This document shows positions 1-8,526 of a stretch of 64,000 bases of DNA, in pieces. Within the stretch, counting starts at the first letter, position 1. Every line of letters starts with the position of its first letter. Under the pieces are notes generated by a model. The model was not told the origin of the DNA and did not search any database. It saw nothing but the letters and a program-made list of their open reading frames with translations. The translations under genes and the position numbers were made by a program. Origin of the DNA: Sulfuriferula multivorans (GTDB lineage: Bacteria > Pseudomonadota > Gammaproteobacteria > Burkholderiales > Sulfuriferulaceae); assembly GCF_003851125.1 (NCBI RefSeq), contig NZ_BGOW01000002.1, forward strand, positions 186,001 through 250,000, in the 5' to 3' direction.

Positions 1-543
1 TGCCAAGCCGCGATCTTGCGGTTCCAGCAAGGCCGAAATATTGCGTTGCGCCATTTCCGGAATATCGATGACGCTCAACGGAATTTTGAGTTGTTCGAAT
101 AGCGTCTGACGCTGTCTGATGAATGGAGAATGCGCCGCCACCGCATACATGGCGCCTTTGCGCTCGGGTGCGTTTTTATCGCCCGGAATATCCAGCACAT
201 CGATGGTCGCATCGTCGATATGAAAATCCAGCATGTCCTTCAAGCGCCAGCGTATTGCTGTTTTGAGTTCCTCTTGCGGAACGTTTGGTGCATCCACGGA
301 TAACAGCTGATACTCGCCGGAATTCAGCAAATTCGTGCACTCATAACGATCGACGTGCAATTCCTTGGCTATTTTTTCCATGGTGGACTGGACCTGCGAT
401 TTATCGGCGGGATAAAAAGCGATCAGCCCCACTTGAGACAGGGCTGCTGGTATGGGCGTGACATGCGCCATATAAATGCCATCCTCCTCAATATTGATGG
501 ACAACCAGCCGGCAGTTTTTGTTGTTTTCGAGAATAGACGCAT
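1..543 (-). CDS. mshI: MSHA biogenesis protein MshI, partial (C-terminus beyond window)
   Basis: The minus-strand frame is open from the ATG at 543 to the window edge, giving 181 codons. The protein begins MRLFSKTTKTAGWLSINIEE and runs on with the alternating beta strands typical of the actin-like PilM/EpsL/MshI fold. These proteins form the cytoplasmic or inner-membrane assembly platform of type IV pili. Assignment to MshI rests on this resemblance and on its place next to the msh cluster. An in-frame ATG at 555 could be the true start; neither has a clear ribosome binding site. It lies downstream of mshQ, whereas in the classic Vibrio locus mshI-J-K-L-M-N come before mshE. The two halves of the locus therefore seem to be swapped, and mshJ and later genes would be expected just outside the window. 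Confidence 0.72.
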   Translation of the reverse strand, partial: MRLFSKTTKTAGWLSINIEEDGIYMAHVTPIPAALSQVGLIAFYPADKSQVQSTMEKIAKELHVDRYECTNLLNSGEYQLLSVDAPNVPQEELKTAIRWRLKDMLDFHIDDATIDVLDIPGDKNAPERKGAMYAVAAHSPFIRQRQTLFEQLKIPLSVIDIPEMAQRNISALLEPQDRGLA

Positions 544-571
544 GCCCACAGCCATTTGTAAAAACTACTTG

Positions 572-600
572 AAATTAAAACAATAAGCCATTGTTGTCAA
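572..600 (-). promoter_or_regulatory. Putative sigma70 promoter for mshI
   Basis: On the minus strand a perfect -35 TTGACA (600-595) is followed after 17 bp by a weak -10 TAATTT (577-572). Transcription would start near 565, just upstream of the mshI start codons at 555 or 543. A short imperfect hairpin (AAGCCA/TGGCTT, 585-607) overlaps the -35 region. The 150-bp gap after mshQ also suggests that mshI opens a new transcription unit. Confidence 0.4.
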
Positions 601-694
601 TTGGCTTTTGCCTTTCCCCTCTTCAATTCACCCGAATACATCCCGTTGCTCTCAGCAATAGCCCTCATTTTCCGTGGTGAGGCAGCTATTTCTG

Positions 695-3600
695 CTAATA
701 CATTTCACGCATGTAAATGAAATCGTTTGCGTTTTTATAAATACCGAAAGTCACCCGCACCCTTGGGTCGCGATCATAATTGGCACCACACCATTTGCCA
801 CGCAAATACCCCAAACCCGCGCCACTACTTGTGACTAACCAGGCTGGACAGGATTGATCGATGCCGGCTACTCCAAGGTTAATCGCCACATCGACGCTTC
901 CCAACACAGTCGGTGCAGGTGAAGGTTTGGTCAGTTTCAAACTGCCGATGCCGCTCGCAAATGCGCCGCCTATCATGATGTGACCCGAACCCATATTGGT
1001 AGACGTCAAACCCTTTTGGTAATTGCCAAGAGCAATATTATTCGGACTGAGTGAAGTGCAACTATCTGAAGTATTGGTCGTAAAAACAGTACCATTCCAG
1101 TATTGGGCTATAAGCGGTATCGGCAAATCCAGCGCTTCCGAACCGAAAGCATTGTTCAACCTGATCCGCCCGAAACGTACCGAAGTCGGCACACCTAACG
1201 AGGCGTGATCCGGTGTGCCGTTACCCACATCAAGATTGAGCGGAGACAACTGCACGCCATCCGTATCGATAGGTGCAATGCCTATACTGACGGCATCAAA
1301 GGGTCCATCCGGAGCGCTAAGTCTACTCACCGCCAACGCACTCGAAATACCCGATGCGACGCCTGCGATCCAACTGCCGGAGGATGAACCCAGGGACAGT
1401 CTTGGCGTCAACGGCGTGTTGGTCGCGGCGATATTTATGGCACCGAAACCGAATGAAGCGGGATTGACCAAATCCATCTTGGCAAAATTACCCGCATAGT
1501 TCTGGGTCGTTAGATTGGCCGCACTTTGCGCCGTCAGGGTGAATGTAGCCGACATGGGTTCGTCCATATAGGTAAACGTCGACGCTGGCGAACAAACACG
1601 GTCACTGCGGGTAGTCAGTGCAGCCCCCGAGGACAAGGCAAAATGATGCGGTATAAAGCGTCCGACATTCCCGGTGGTGGTTCCCGTGACATTGCCGGCA
1701 CCAAGATAATCGCCATCCCCTACTTCGGGGGTGAGCGTGATGATGCCGACTTCCGGCCAATTGAAAGCTGTACCCGTCGCCACGCCGTTGCTGAAGGTGC
1801 CGAACGTGCCACCGATGGGCGGGAAATACGTCAGGCCCAGACCCGCAACCAAAGCCGGGGTCAATTTCACGCTTTCCGGGCTGACCTCCTGCCCGTAATT
1901 CGGGGCCACGTTTCCAGTGGCGGTAGTCGCAGTGACCGTTGCCGTAAATGAATCCCCAGCTTTGATAAAAACGGGGCCGCTAGCGCTAGCTGCCGCTGGA
2001 TTGGTAAAGCTGTCTGCCGTGCGCTTGATGCTGGATAGCGTAAACCCGAACGGTTTAACTACAAAGGGATTGGAGGCGCCCGTCAACAACGCTCCATTGA
2101 CTGTCTTGTTGGCATAAAGCGTCACCTTGCCCACATCGCCATAACTGAAGGTAAATGGCGCATTGCCATTCGCGTCAAAAGTCATGTTGACCTGCGCATA
2201 ACTCGATACGCTGCCGTTATTGTTGCGTGCAATGGAGGTCGCCGTTCCCCCGTTCACGCTCATCAGATTCGCACCGTAGCACGTCGTCGGATCATTGCAC
2301 TCATAGCCGAAATTAACCGGAGTGGTTCCCTGTAATGCAGCCTGGCATGCCTGGGTAGTGGTGTTGGTCTTCACCGCACGCAGATAATAGGTCAGGGAGG
2401 ACGAACCTGCCACCTGGGTTGGGAGAACGGCCACTCCGCCATTTGCAGCGGCGGAGAAAACGAACCCCGCCGTATTGAACGTCGTGGAACAGCTACTCGC
2501 TACCGCGCAATTGATGCCGTCTGGACAACACTTGCTGGAGTTGGCAGCGGGCGTCTGCGCGGCCGCGAGTGAAACCGATACCGCCGTATTATCGGGCGCC
2601 GACGGGTAGCTGAGGGTAGTACTGGCCACACCGTTGGCACCAAAGGCCAGTGTATTGGCACCCAAAGTTCCGGCACTGCTGGCCAGAGTGACAGTTGAAC
2701 CGTTGGCGGTAAGCAAAGCGTTAGTGCATGGACTGCTGTTATCAGCGCAGGCAGTAACCGTCGCGGTGGTCGGCAGGCAAGACAGACTACTGGTCGGCAA
2801 AGACAATTCATAGTGGTCAAGGCCGCAGCTTCCTACGTAGCTCATGTCGCGCTGAATCAGCACGGCGCTACCCTCTACATTGTAAATATTGACTTCATCC
2901 AGCGTGCCGTTAGCCGAGGCTTTGGTCCCATTTGAACCCGTGAAACTGCTGCGGTTATCCCCAAGATAAAGCGTTCCGACCTGCGATGAAACCGTGCCGC
3001 TGGTGGAGAATGAGGACACCGCCGTCTGGGTCCCATTGACATAGATTGTCATATGGTCGCTATTGCTGGCGGCCAGCGCATTGAAATTCCACGTCAGCGC
3101 AATATGTGTCCAGGTCCCGGCGGTGATATTGTTCGCTGGCGTTTCCACCGCACGTACCGTGCCGTTGCTATCGGTAATCACGAAACGCACATCGCCGTTG
3201 TTGCGTTTGACCGCAAAAAACCACTCGTTATTAGCCATGGTGGCGTCCAGCAATTGTGCATCGCCGCCTCCAATCCAGTCCGCATTAGCCTTGTACCAGA
3301 AATCGATCGTGCCAGCCCCTCCCAGCACCGATGGAACGGAAATACCGGTATCTATTCCATCTGCTATGGAACCATTGTTATTGGGAATAACGGCGCCATT
3401 ACAGGCATAGCCTACTCCGGGGGTTGCTGCCCCTAATGCGGTTCCATTGTAAGCAGGCGTACTGCCGCTGGTATCCAGCACCTGGCCGGGAGCTGTCCAT
3501 GCCGATTGCTGGAAATGATACTGGGCAATGGGCGTGGGAATATAAAAAAGAATCGCACTGTTATCGGCCGGCAGGCCGACACTGGGAATGTCGTAGTCGT

Positions 3601-4381
3601 TCTGGCTAACCTGCCAGCCCACTTGGGCCACCGCTGCCTGAGGGCCGGGGGTATCGGTACCGTACTGATAGATGAAAGTGCCATCCTCGTTCAGGATTAG
3701 TTGCAGGTTGTAGTTGCCACTGAGGGAGCCCGCCGACGTCCATTCCGGAACATTGTTCCAGGTCACGACGAACCGGCGATTGGGCGTGGTCCCGATGCTG
3801 GCATAGCTGACATAGCAGGTAGAAGTGGACGTACACGTGGTCGGGTAAGTGGGCTTGTCAGTCTTCGATGTTGGATCCAGATCGTTGCCGTAAATCCGCA
3901 TTGAATAGTTCAGGTTATTGGTCGCGCTGTTGTAATACGCGTAAGGCAATTGCGTCACCGGACTGCCGTATCCGCAGGCGGTATTGTTGTTGAATTGCAG
4001 GCGGCCGTTGCTCATGATACGCGCCGAGGTAAACACCGTGCCGCCATAGCTGAAATTGAATCCGATCGGAATATTGTCACTGATGGTATCGTCCAGGACC
4101 GGTGGTGCGGTACCGCATGCCGTGCCGGGCGAAATCGTGCCATTCATCTTATAAGGCGAGGTGTTGTAGCCCACATGCGCGTGAGTAGCGGTATTAATCC
4201 AGTTAAACGGAATCGACTTGTTAATATAGGTTGCCGCCTGGGCCGCACTAGCCAATATCATCAGGCAAGCTAGCAGCAACCACCGGGAAAATATCCGGCG
4301 AGCCTGCTGCCCCAAACCAGAGATCAAACCCCGAATTGGAACAGGCTTTGCATAGCTTGCTACACGATGTCTGGCATTCAT
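695..4381 (-). CDS. mshQ: MSHA pilus tip/adhesin-like protein MshQ
   Basis: This 1228-residue secreted protein ends the mshE-to-mshQ gene string. An N-terminal basic stretch is followed by a hydrophobic signal segment (about 33-49) with a plausible cleavage after AQA. Residues 90-130 contain a beta-rich IPIGFNFSYGG...MSNGRLQF module. About 287-505 form a LamG/concanavalin A-like domain, recognisable from GTIDFWYKA, WTHIALTW and LDEVNIYN. The remaining C-terminal half is Ser/Thr/Gly-rich with many Cys residues, as in the DUF6701 region of MshQ proteins. In the family it is a large surface component of the MSHA pilus. LamG domains often bind glycans, so an adhesive role is plausible but inferred. 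It starts 19 bp after mshP. Confidence 0.85.
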   Translation of the reverse strand: MNARHRVASYAKPVPIRGLISGLGQQARRIFSRWLLLACLMILASAAQAATYINKSIPFNWINTATHAHVGYNTSPYKMNGTISPGTACGTAPPVLDDTISDNIPIGFNFSYGGTVFTSARIMSNGRLQFNNNTACGYGSPVTQLPYAYYNSATNNLNYSMRIYGNDLDPTSKTDKPTYPTTCTSTSTCYVSYASIGTTPNRRFVVTWNNVPEWTSAGSLSGNYNLQLILNEDGTFIYQYGTDTPGPQAAVAQVGWQVSQNDYDIPSVGLPADNSAILFYIPTPIAQYHFQQSAWTAPGQVLDTSGSTPAYNGTALGAATPGVGYACNGAVIPNNNGSIADGIDTGISVPSVLGGAGTIDFWYKANADWIGGGDAQLLDATMANNEWFFAVKRNNGDVRFVITDSNGTVRAVETPANNITAGTWTHIALTWNFNALAASNSDHMTIYVNGTQTAVSSFSTSGTVSSQVGTLYLGDNRSSFTGSNGTKASANGTLDEVNIYNVEGSAVLIQRDMSYVGSCGLDHYELSLPTSSLSCLPTTATVTACADNSSPCTNALLTANGSTVTLASSAGTLGANTLAFGANGVASTTLSYPSAPDNTAVSVSLAAAQTPAANSSKCCPDGINCAVASSCSTTFNTAGFVFSAAANGGVAVLPTQVAGSSSLTYYLRAVKTNTTTQACQAALQGTTPVNFGYECNDPTTCYGANLMSVNGGTATSIARNNNGSVSSYAQVNMTFDANGNAPFTFSYGDVGKVTLYANKTVNGALLTGASNPFVVKPFGFTLSSIKRTADSFTNPAAASASGPVFIKAGDSFTATVTATTATGNVAPNYGQEVSPESVKLTPALVAGLGLTYFPPIGGTFGTFSNGVATGTAFNWPEVGIITLTPEVGDGDYLGAGNVTGTTTGNVGRFIPHHFALSSGAALTTRSDRVCSPASTFTYMDEPMSATFTLTAQSAANLTTQNYAGNFAKMDLVNPASFGFGAINIAATNTPLTPRLSLGSSSGSWIAGVASGISSALAVSRLSAPDGPFDAVSIGIAPIDTDGVQLSPLNLDVGNGTPDHASLGVPTSVRFGRIRLNNAFGSEALDLPIPLIAQYWNGTVFTTNTSDSCTSLSPNNIALGNYQKGLTSTNMGSGHIMIGGAFASGIGSLKLTKPSPAPTVLGSVDVAINLGVAGIDQSCPAWLVTSSGAGLGYLRGKWCGANYDRDPRVRVTFGIYKNANDFIYMREMY

Positions 4382-4400
4382 GGTCTTTGCATCTTCCCCA

Positions 4401-4832
4401 TCACTTCCCTATCGTTGCCTGCAATTGCCGTTCCACATACGTGGCGCTGCCTACTGTTCCCTGGCTGGCAGTTGAAATGATCTGGTACATATTCACCGTG
4501 CTGCCGCCTTCCGTGGTGGAAAAAGGATTGCACTGCACTACGATACTGAATCCGGCCTGCGTGCCGCCTGCCGTTAACGACGTGCTGAGCGGGCAACTTG
4601 AGCTGATCAACACTTGATAGGCACCCCATTCGATACCAGTACGCGCTGCCTGGTAGGCTCGGGTGCCTTGTACATCCTGTGCCGAGGTGATGTGTTGCAC
4701 GCTGGAGAAAGTCAGCATGAACGCGCCCAGGGCGGCCAGCACGACCACAAGAAAAATCGCGGCGACGATGGCGAAACCGCGCTGCGTGGCGTGGGTAATG
4801 GAACGATTCCGGTCAGGGTACATTGCTGACAT
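4401..4832 (-). CDS. mshP: MSHA minor-pilin-like protein MshP
   Basis: This 143-residue protein has one long N-terminal hydrophobic helix (about 19-45, RGFAIVAAIFLVVVLAALGA) and then a PilX-like region with TGIEWGAYQVL. It lacks the canonical G-F-T-L-I-E processing motif; MshP proteins commonly have RG-F-A in its place. It is expected to be a membrane-anchored minor component of the MSHA pilus. The ATG at 4832 lies inside the 3' end of mshO (20-bp overlap), so translation is probably coupled. A second in-frame ATG at 4823 is possible. Confidence 0.8.
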   Translation of the reverse strand: MSAMYPDRNRSITHATQRGFAIVAAIFLVVVLAALGAFMLTFSSVQHITSAQDVQGTRAYQAARTGIEWGAYQVLISSSCPLSTSLTAGGTQAGFSIVVQCNPFSTTEGGSTVNMYQIISTASQGTVGSATYVERQLQATIGK

Positions 4833-5640
4833 GCACCTCGTAATACAAGCTCACGCTTTCGTTGCTTTGGGTGATCTGCAGCCAGGCCGATACCAGCCCC
4901 GCACGCTGGGTAATCACTTGCTGATCGTAGTTAAAATTGCAGCCTGAAACATTCTTGGCCAATAATGCACCCGGTGTTGTAAAGCTGGTGGGCTGGCTGG
5001 CCTGGATGGGATAATTCCAGTAGCGCGTGAGCGTACCGGTGCCGTTGCCATTGGCATCCGTTCCTACCCCGGCACAGACGTAGGAGACCGGATAGGAAAT
5101 AATCTGAAAGCGGTTGGCGGGCGAAGCGAACGGGAACTGAAAGGCATTGACCAACGTGACCGTATTGCCGGAAATTCCGCTAATCGGTTTGGTATTGTCT
5201 GCCTGATAAGCGTCCGCACCCGGTATGCCCAGGTTATACACGGCGACCAGATTCATTGCGCCCGGTACCATGGCCACCGGCGGCCCCAGCACATCGAACA
5301 TTGATGTAGGCTGGGTGAAATCCAGCACATTGCCACCCCCGCTATTATCCGGCGCCGCGCGATAACGCCCGCCGCCGCTGGTTTGCAGAAACTCCAGATA
5401 ATTGCCTCCGCTCACGCGCACGCTATTCGGCAACGCCAGATGCAGGTCGCGCGAGATGCGGCGCTGGGCGGTATCCGCAATATCGGTCAGTTCGGCACGC
5501 CGCGCGGAGTCGAAATAGCCCTGCACCGGCGCGCGAATAAACACCGCTACCATCCCGGCGATGATACCGGTAATGGTGATCACGATAATCGCCTCGATCA
5601 GCGTGAATCCGCGTTGGCTTTTGGCCATGGTTGTCATCAT
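4813..5640 (-). CDS. mshO: MSHA prepilin-like protein MshO
   Basis: The protein is about 275 residues from the chosen start (MMTTMAKSQRGFTLIEAIIV). It has a type IV prepilin leader with the processing site G|FTLIE, a hydrophobic alpha1 helix, and a long beta-rich C-terminal part with several Cys residues. The open frame extends 76 codons further upstream, but that stretch runs inside mshD and has no pilin character. The ATG at 5640 (or 5628) comes immediately after the mshD stop and gives a normal short leader. It is expected to be a minor pilin cleaved by a prepilin peptidase not encoded here. Confidence 0.82.
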   Translation of the reverse strand: MMTTMAKSQRGFTLIEAIIVITITGIIAGMVAVFIRAPVQGYFDSARRAELTDIADTAQRRISRDLHLALPNSVRVSGGNYLEFLQTSGGGRYRAAPDNSGGGNVLDFTQPTSMFDVLGPPVAMVPGAMNLVAVYNLGIPGADAYQADNTKPISGISGNTVTLVNAFQFPFASPANRFQIISYPVSYVCAGVGTDANGNGTGTLTRYWNYPIQASQPTSFTTPGALLAKNVSGCNFNYDQQVITQRAGLVSAWLQITQSNESVSLYYEVHVSNVP

Positions 5641-5644
5641 TTCG

Positions 5645-6211
5645 TCATGGCACCGCATTCGGCGCGTAGCGGAAACGATAGCCGGTGAGGGTGATGTCGG
5701 TGCTGCCGGAAACCACCCGCACATCGATTTGCAAAACGTCGGTAGCAGGCAAAGAAAAAGTCGCCCCGGCCTGGGTGATATTAACCGAAGCAGTGTATGC
5801 ACCCAGTCCGGTAATCGAGTTCCCGGTAATATCCACAATGGGCGACATCGAGAATCCGCTATAGTCATTCACATTATCGAATTGCGGCGTGGTGTAACGT
5901 GTTTCGCCGGCTTCCGGTCCAAGCGCCTCCACTGTGGTAGCGCATCCGGTGGGGCCCACGAATGGGCCTGCCGCGTTCGCCGCGTTCGCATCATCCGGAT
6001 CGCAGTAGGTGAAAGGCTGCAACTCGATCTCTTCCAGCAAGGCCTCGGCAATCGCCAGCGCCTGTTTGCGCACCATGGGATCGGCGCTGTGCTGGGTGGT
6101 AACGTTCATCACCGACAGCACACCCGCGACCGCAACGCCAACGATGACGATGAACATCACCAGTTCGATCAGGGATAAGCCTGCCTGCCGGGTACGGTTA
6201 GGGGTGAACAT
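5645..6211 (-). CDS. mshD: MSHA prepilin-like protein MshD
   Basis: The protein has 188 residues from ATG 6211 (MFTPNRTRQAGLSLIELVMF). The leader is short and basic, the processing site is G|LSLIE, and a single hydrophobic helix follows. The open frame extends 39 codons further, but that part lies within mshC and is poor in pilin features, so the internal ATG overlapping the last codons of mshC by 14 bp is preferred. Downstream residues include YCDPDDANAAN and paired Cys residues suggesting a disulphide. The predicted role is a minor pilin in MSHA assembly. Confidence 0.82.
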   Translation of the reverse strand: MFTPNRTRQAGLSLIELVMFIVIVGVAVAGVLSVMNVTTQHSADPMVRKQALAIAEALLEEIELQPFTYCDPDDANAANAAGPFVGPTGCATTVEALGPEAGETRYTTPQFDNVNDYSGFSMSPIVDITGNSITGLGAYTASVNITQAGATFSLPATDVLQIDVRVVSGSTDITLTGYRFRYAPNAVP

Positions 6212-6719
6212 AACCGGTGTCCGGCTCGATAATAATGCTACCCGTTGCACCGGCCACCTGTATGGATGACGGTGGCGAAACGGCTTGCCCGAGCGCATTA
6301 AACTGGAAATTGGTCGGCGTAGCGGCAAAAGTCACACTCCCGTGTGCGTAGACCATGAAAGGACTGGTGCCGGTCGGCCCAGCCAAATCTCTATCGCAGG
6401 TTGAGGAACCCGAGAGCGAAGCCATGGTGAGGGTAATAGTGGTTGAGGTGAAGCTCACGCATACCGTGCGGCGCTGGGCGACTGCCGCTTTCTGCGCATA
6501 GCGCAGTGCGGCCAGCGTCTCATCACTGAACCCGCGGCTATCAAAAGTTTGTCGATCAAAAAAACGTGGAATCGCAGTAGCGGCAAGTATGCCGATGAGT
6601 ATCATGACTACGATGAGCTCAATGAGAGTGAAGCCGGATGTTGATTTGATGGGCGCACAACGACCCCGCTGCCTTAGGCCATGATTTCTGCTATGCCTGC
6701 ATGTCAACCCATAAACCAA
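6198..6719 (-). CDS. mshC: MSHA prepilin-like protein MshC (start uncertain)
   Basis: The protein carries a clear prepilin signature, SG|FTLIELIVVMILIGILAATAIPRF, followed by a GspH-like domain of about 130 residues ending in IIIEPDTGYVHP. No in-frame ATG lies at a normal distance before the processing site. The nearest is at 6797, inside a perfect hairpin and more than 50 residues upstream. Candidate starts are TTG at 6719, preceded by GGGTAGG, which is chosen here, and TTG at 6707. A small frameshift in the leader, or a sequencing error, is an alternative. The gene follows the pilin gene at 6869-7303 after a hairpin-containing gap, which may make its expression lower than that of the major pilin. 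Confidence 0.7.
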   Translation of the reverse strand: MVYGLTCRHSRNHGLRQRGRCAPIKSTSGFTLIELIVVMILIGILAATAIPRFFDRQTFDSRGFSDETLAALRYAQKAAVAQRRTVCVSFTSTTITLTMASLSGSSTCDRDLAGPTGTSPFMVYAHGSVTFAATPTNFQFNALGQAVSPPSSIQVAGATGSIIIEPDTGYVHP

Positions 6720-6773
6720 GACGCCTACCCGGAGAAAGATTTCGATCAACAAAAAGTGCGTTGGGCACGCCAC

Positions 6774-6809
6774 GTATTGCGCCGCATGAGCATCCATGCG
6801 GCGCAATAC
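6774..6809. repeat. Perfect 15-bp inverted repeat between pilin gene and mshC
   Basis: GTATTGCGCCGCATG (6774-6788) is followed by a 6-base loop and its exact reverse complement CATGCGGCGCAATAC (6795-6809). No T-tract follows on the minus strand, so it is not a textbook rho-independent terminator. It more likely serves as a 3' stabiliser or attenuator that separates abundant pilin mRNA from mshC. Confidence 0.85.
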
Positions 6810-6868
6810 CCTGTTAATTACGCCCTACCGCCCCGGAGGAAAAGCCGGAAAGGTCAGTCAAGCTAGAA

Positions 6869-7303
6869 TCAGCAACCAGCAGTATTCGGCGTAATCGTTG
6901 GCGAACCATTTGCCGCAGCAGGCTGAGCATAGGTCACTCCGCACGTCGATGGTGTAGTTGCCCCAGTCTCAGAAAATACACCAGCTGCAAAAGTAAAACC
7001 TTGATAAGAGGTCAACGCGGCATCAATTCCGCCCGCTGCCGTCGCGGGGTAACCGTTAACCAGCGTCACTGACTGCCCTTCCATGGTTATCGTCCCGTTG
7101 GTTACTCCTTTCACCAAACCCTGCGCATGCGCTATTCCAGCAGCAGCTTGAACCGCACCGAACAACCCGCTAGCAGAAGCTACGCGTGCATCAGTAGATA
7201 TCCCGATGAAACGCGGCAATGCCACTGCAGACAAAATCCCCAGAATCACGATTACCACGACCAATTCGATCAAGGTAAAACCTGCTTGTACTTTACGCAT
7301 CAT
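6869..7303 (-). CDS. mshA: MSHA major pilin (second of two tandem pilins)
   Basis: This 144-residue type IVa pilin has leader MMRKVQAG, processing before FTLIELVVVIVILGILSAVALPRF, and Glu at mature position 5. The mature domain is Gly/Ala/Thr-rich. Two C-terminal Cys residues, one in the CGVTY motif and one as the last residue, likely form the pilin disulphide loop. A strong Shine-Dalgarno AAAGGAG precedes the paired ATGs at 7303 and 7300; the second has the better spacing. It lies 86 bp after a similar pilin gene, matching the mshB-mshA order of Vibrio. Assignment as the major subunit is inferred from position and ribosome binding site strength. Confidence 0.85.
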   Translation of the reverse strand: MMRKVQAGFTLIELVVVIVILGILSAVALPRFIGISTDARVASASGLFGAVQAAAGIAHAQGLVKGVTNGTITMEGQSVTLVNGYPATAAGGIDAALTSYQGFTFAAGVFSETGATTPSTCGVTYAQPAAANGSPTITPNTAGC

Positions 7304-7389
7304 TCAGCTCCTTTAATTTTTGAATACAAAATGTTTCTGAATACAACTGAGCAATTAACATGCCTGTGCCTGCACAGGCGCCTTCCTTC

Positions 7390-7887
7390 TTAACAACCTG
7401 AAGTCGTCGGGGTGATGAACGGGGCCACTGGTCCTGCAGTGGCCTCCGTGTAAGTGACCGAACAAGTACCTGCGGTGCCTCCATTAATGTCGATGGTTAC
7501 CGTGGTACCCGATTGTGTCGCCGTAATGGCGTCCGTAGCCGGGTTCAGTTGTGCCGCCAGCAGTATCCCGCCGGTTCCTGATACAAGCGCGACATTCGCC
7601 GCCGGGTATTGGTTAATCATGGCGACGGCTGTTCCGTCCATGTTGGTTGTTCCAGCCGTAGTCGTGCAAGTTGCAGGCGTAGTCAGGCCCGCCAGATCCA
7701 CCATGCAATTGGCACGCGCCAGTGCGGAAGCTGATCTAACGGCTCCGTAAATCGCTTGCGCCTTGGCTGCACGCGCCTGGGTCTGCAGGTTGATATAGCG
7801 CGGCAGGGCGGTCGCCGCGAGAATTCCGATGATCGCAATAACGACGACCAGTTCGATCAAGGTAAAACCTTGATGATATTTACGCAT
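7390..7887 (-). CDS. mshB: MSHA pilin, MshA/MshB-like (first of two tandem pilins)
   Basis: This 165-residue prepilin has leader MRKYHQG and then FTLIELVVVIAIIGILAATALPRY. Like its downstream neighbour it ends in a Cys with a second Cys about 24 residues earlier (CSVTYTE...SGC), so the two appear to be paralogues. A further Cys pair lies in the middle (about 61 and 74). AGGAATGACAA precedes the ATG at 7887. By position it corresponds to mshB, but its similarity to mshA-type pilins means it could also be a major subunit. Confidence 0.82.
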   Translation of the reverse strand: MRKYHQGFTLIELVVVIAIIGILAATALPRYINLQTQARAAKAQAIYGAVRSASALARANCMVDLAGLTTPATCTTTAGTTNMDGTAVAMINQYPAANVALVSGTGGILLAAQLNPATDAITATQSGTTVTIDINGGTAGTCSVTYTEATAGPVAPFITPTTSGC

Positions 7888-7980
7888 TTGTCATTCCTCC
7901 GTTTCCATCACTCAATAGCCGGCTAAATTCTGTTGCTGACCCAGAGCACAAACCATGCCATCAATCAGTGCTCATCTTGC

Positions 7981-8526
7981 CTAGGGAACCCTGACCAGAG
8001 TCACCCCCTCAACTTTGGGTATTTTGCTTCCACCTTTAACCGGCGGATGTATCGTTGCGGCAACCCGGAAACGTACCACTGATGCGCGGGGCTGCGTTGC
8101 GAAAATATTACCGCTACCTGGCATGTAGATTAGCTCGTGTCGACTTGTATCAAAATACCAAGCATTGCCGGGAATCGCGCTCTGTTCGGGGTTTTGCAAT
8201 GCCCCGATATAATTGGGTGGTGGTGCCGCCAGCCAGTTGATGGGGTTTTCATGCACCAGACCGGCTATCTCATCCATCTTTCCCCCCATCATCAGCTCTG
8301 CCACGCGCAAGCGCAGGCCGCTGCGCATGTTGATGACGGTCATTTCCATGGCGGTTTTTTCCGCCAGCGCCTGATAGCCAAGAAATCGATCGTAGAGTAC
8401 GAGGGACAGTACGCTGACCAGCAGAATGATCCCCAGCAGTTCGAACAGGGTGAAACCGGCCAGCCTTCTACTAACCAAAACAACTGACGCGGGGCGGCAG
8501 AATATGCCACGCCGTACAGTTTTCAT
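7981..8526 (-). CDS. mshF: MSHA biogenesis pseudopilin-like protein MshF
   Basis: This 181-residue protein has a degenerate prepilin-like N-terminus (RRLAGFTLFELLGIILLVSV, about 24-43) and a soluble part of about 135 residues. The ATG overlaps the mshG stop by 4 bp (ATGA), so it is translationally coupled to mshG. Its position between mshG and the pilins is that of mshF. MshF is required for MSHA pilus biogenesis in Vibrio, but its biochemical role is not well defined. Confidence 0.75.
   Translation of the reverse strand: MKTVRRGIFCRPASVVLVSRRLAGFTLFELLGIILLVSVLSLVLYDRFLGYQALAEKTAMEMTVINMRSGLRLRVAELMMGGKMDEIAGLVHENPINWLAAPPPNYIGALQNPEQSAIPGNAWYFDTSRHELIYMPGSGNIFATQPRASVVRFRVAATIHPPVKGGSKIPKVEGVTLVRVP

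Noticed and set aside
585-607. Hairpin after mshQ as an intrinsic terminator
   Set aside because: The stem has a bulge and no solid T-run on the minus strand; it overlaps a better promoter match.
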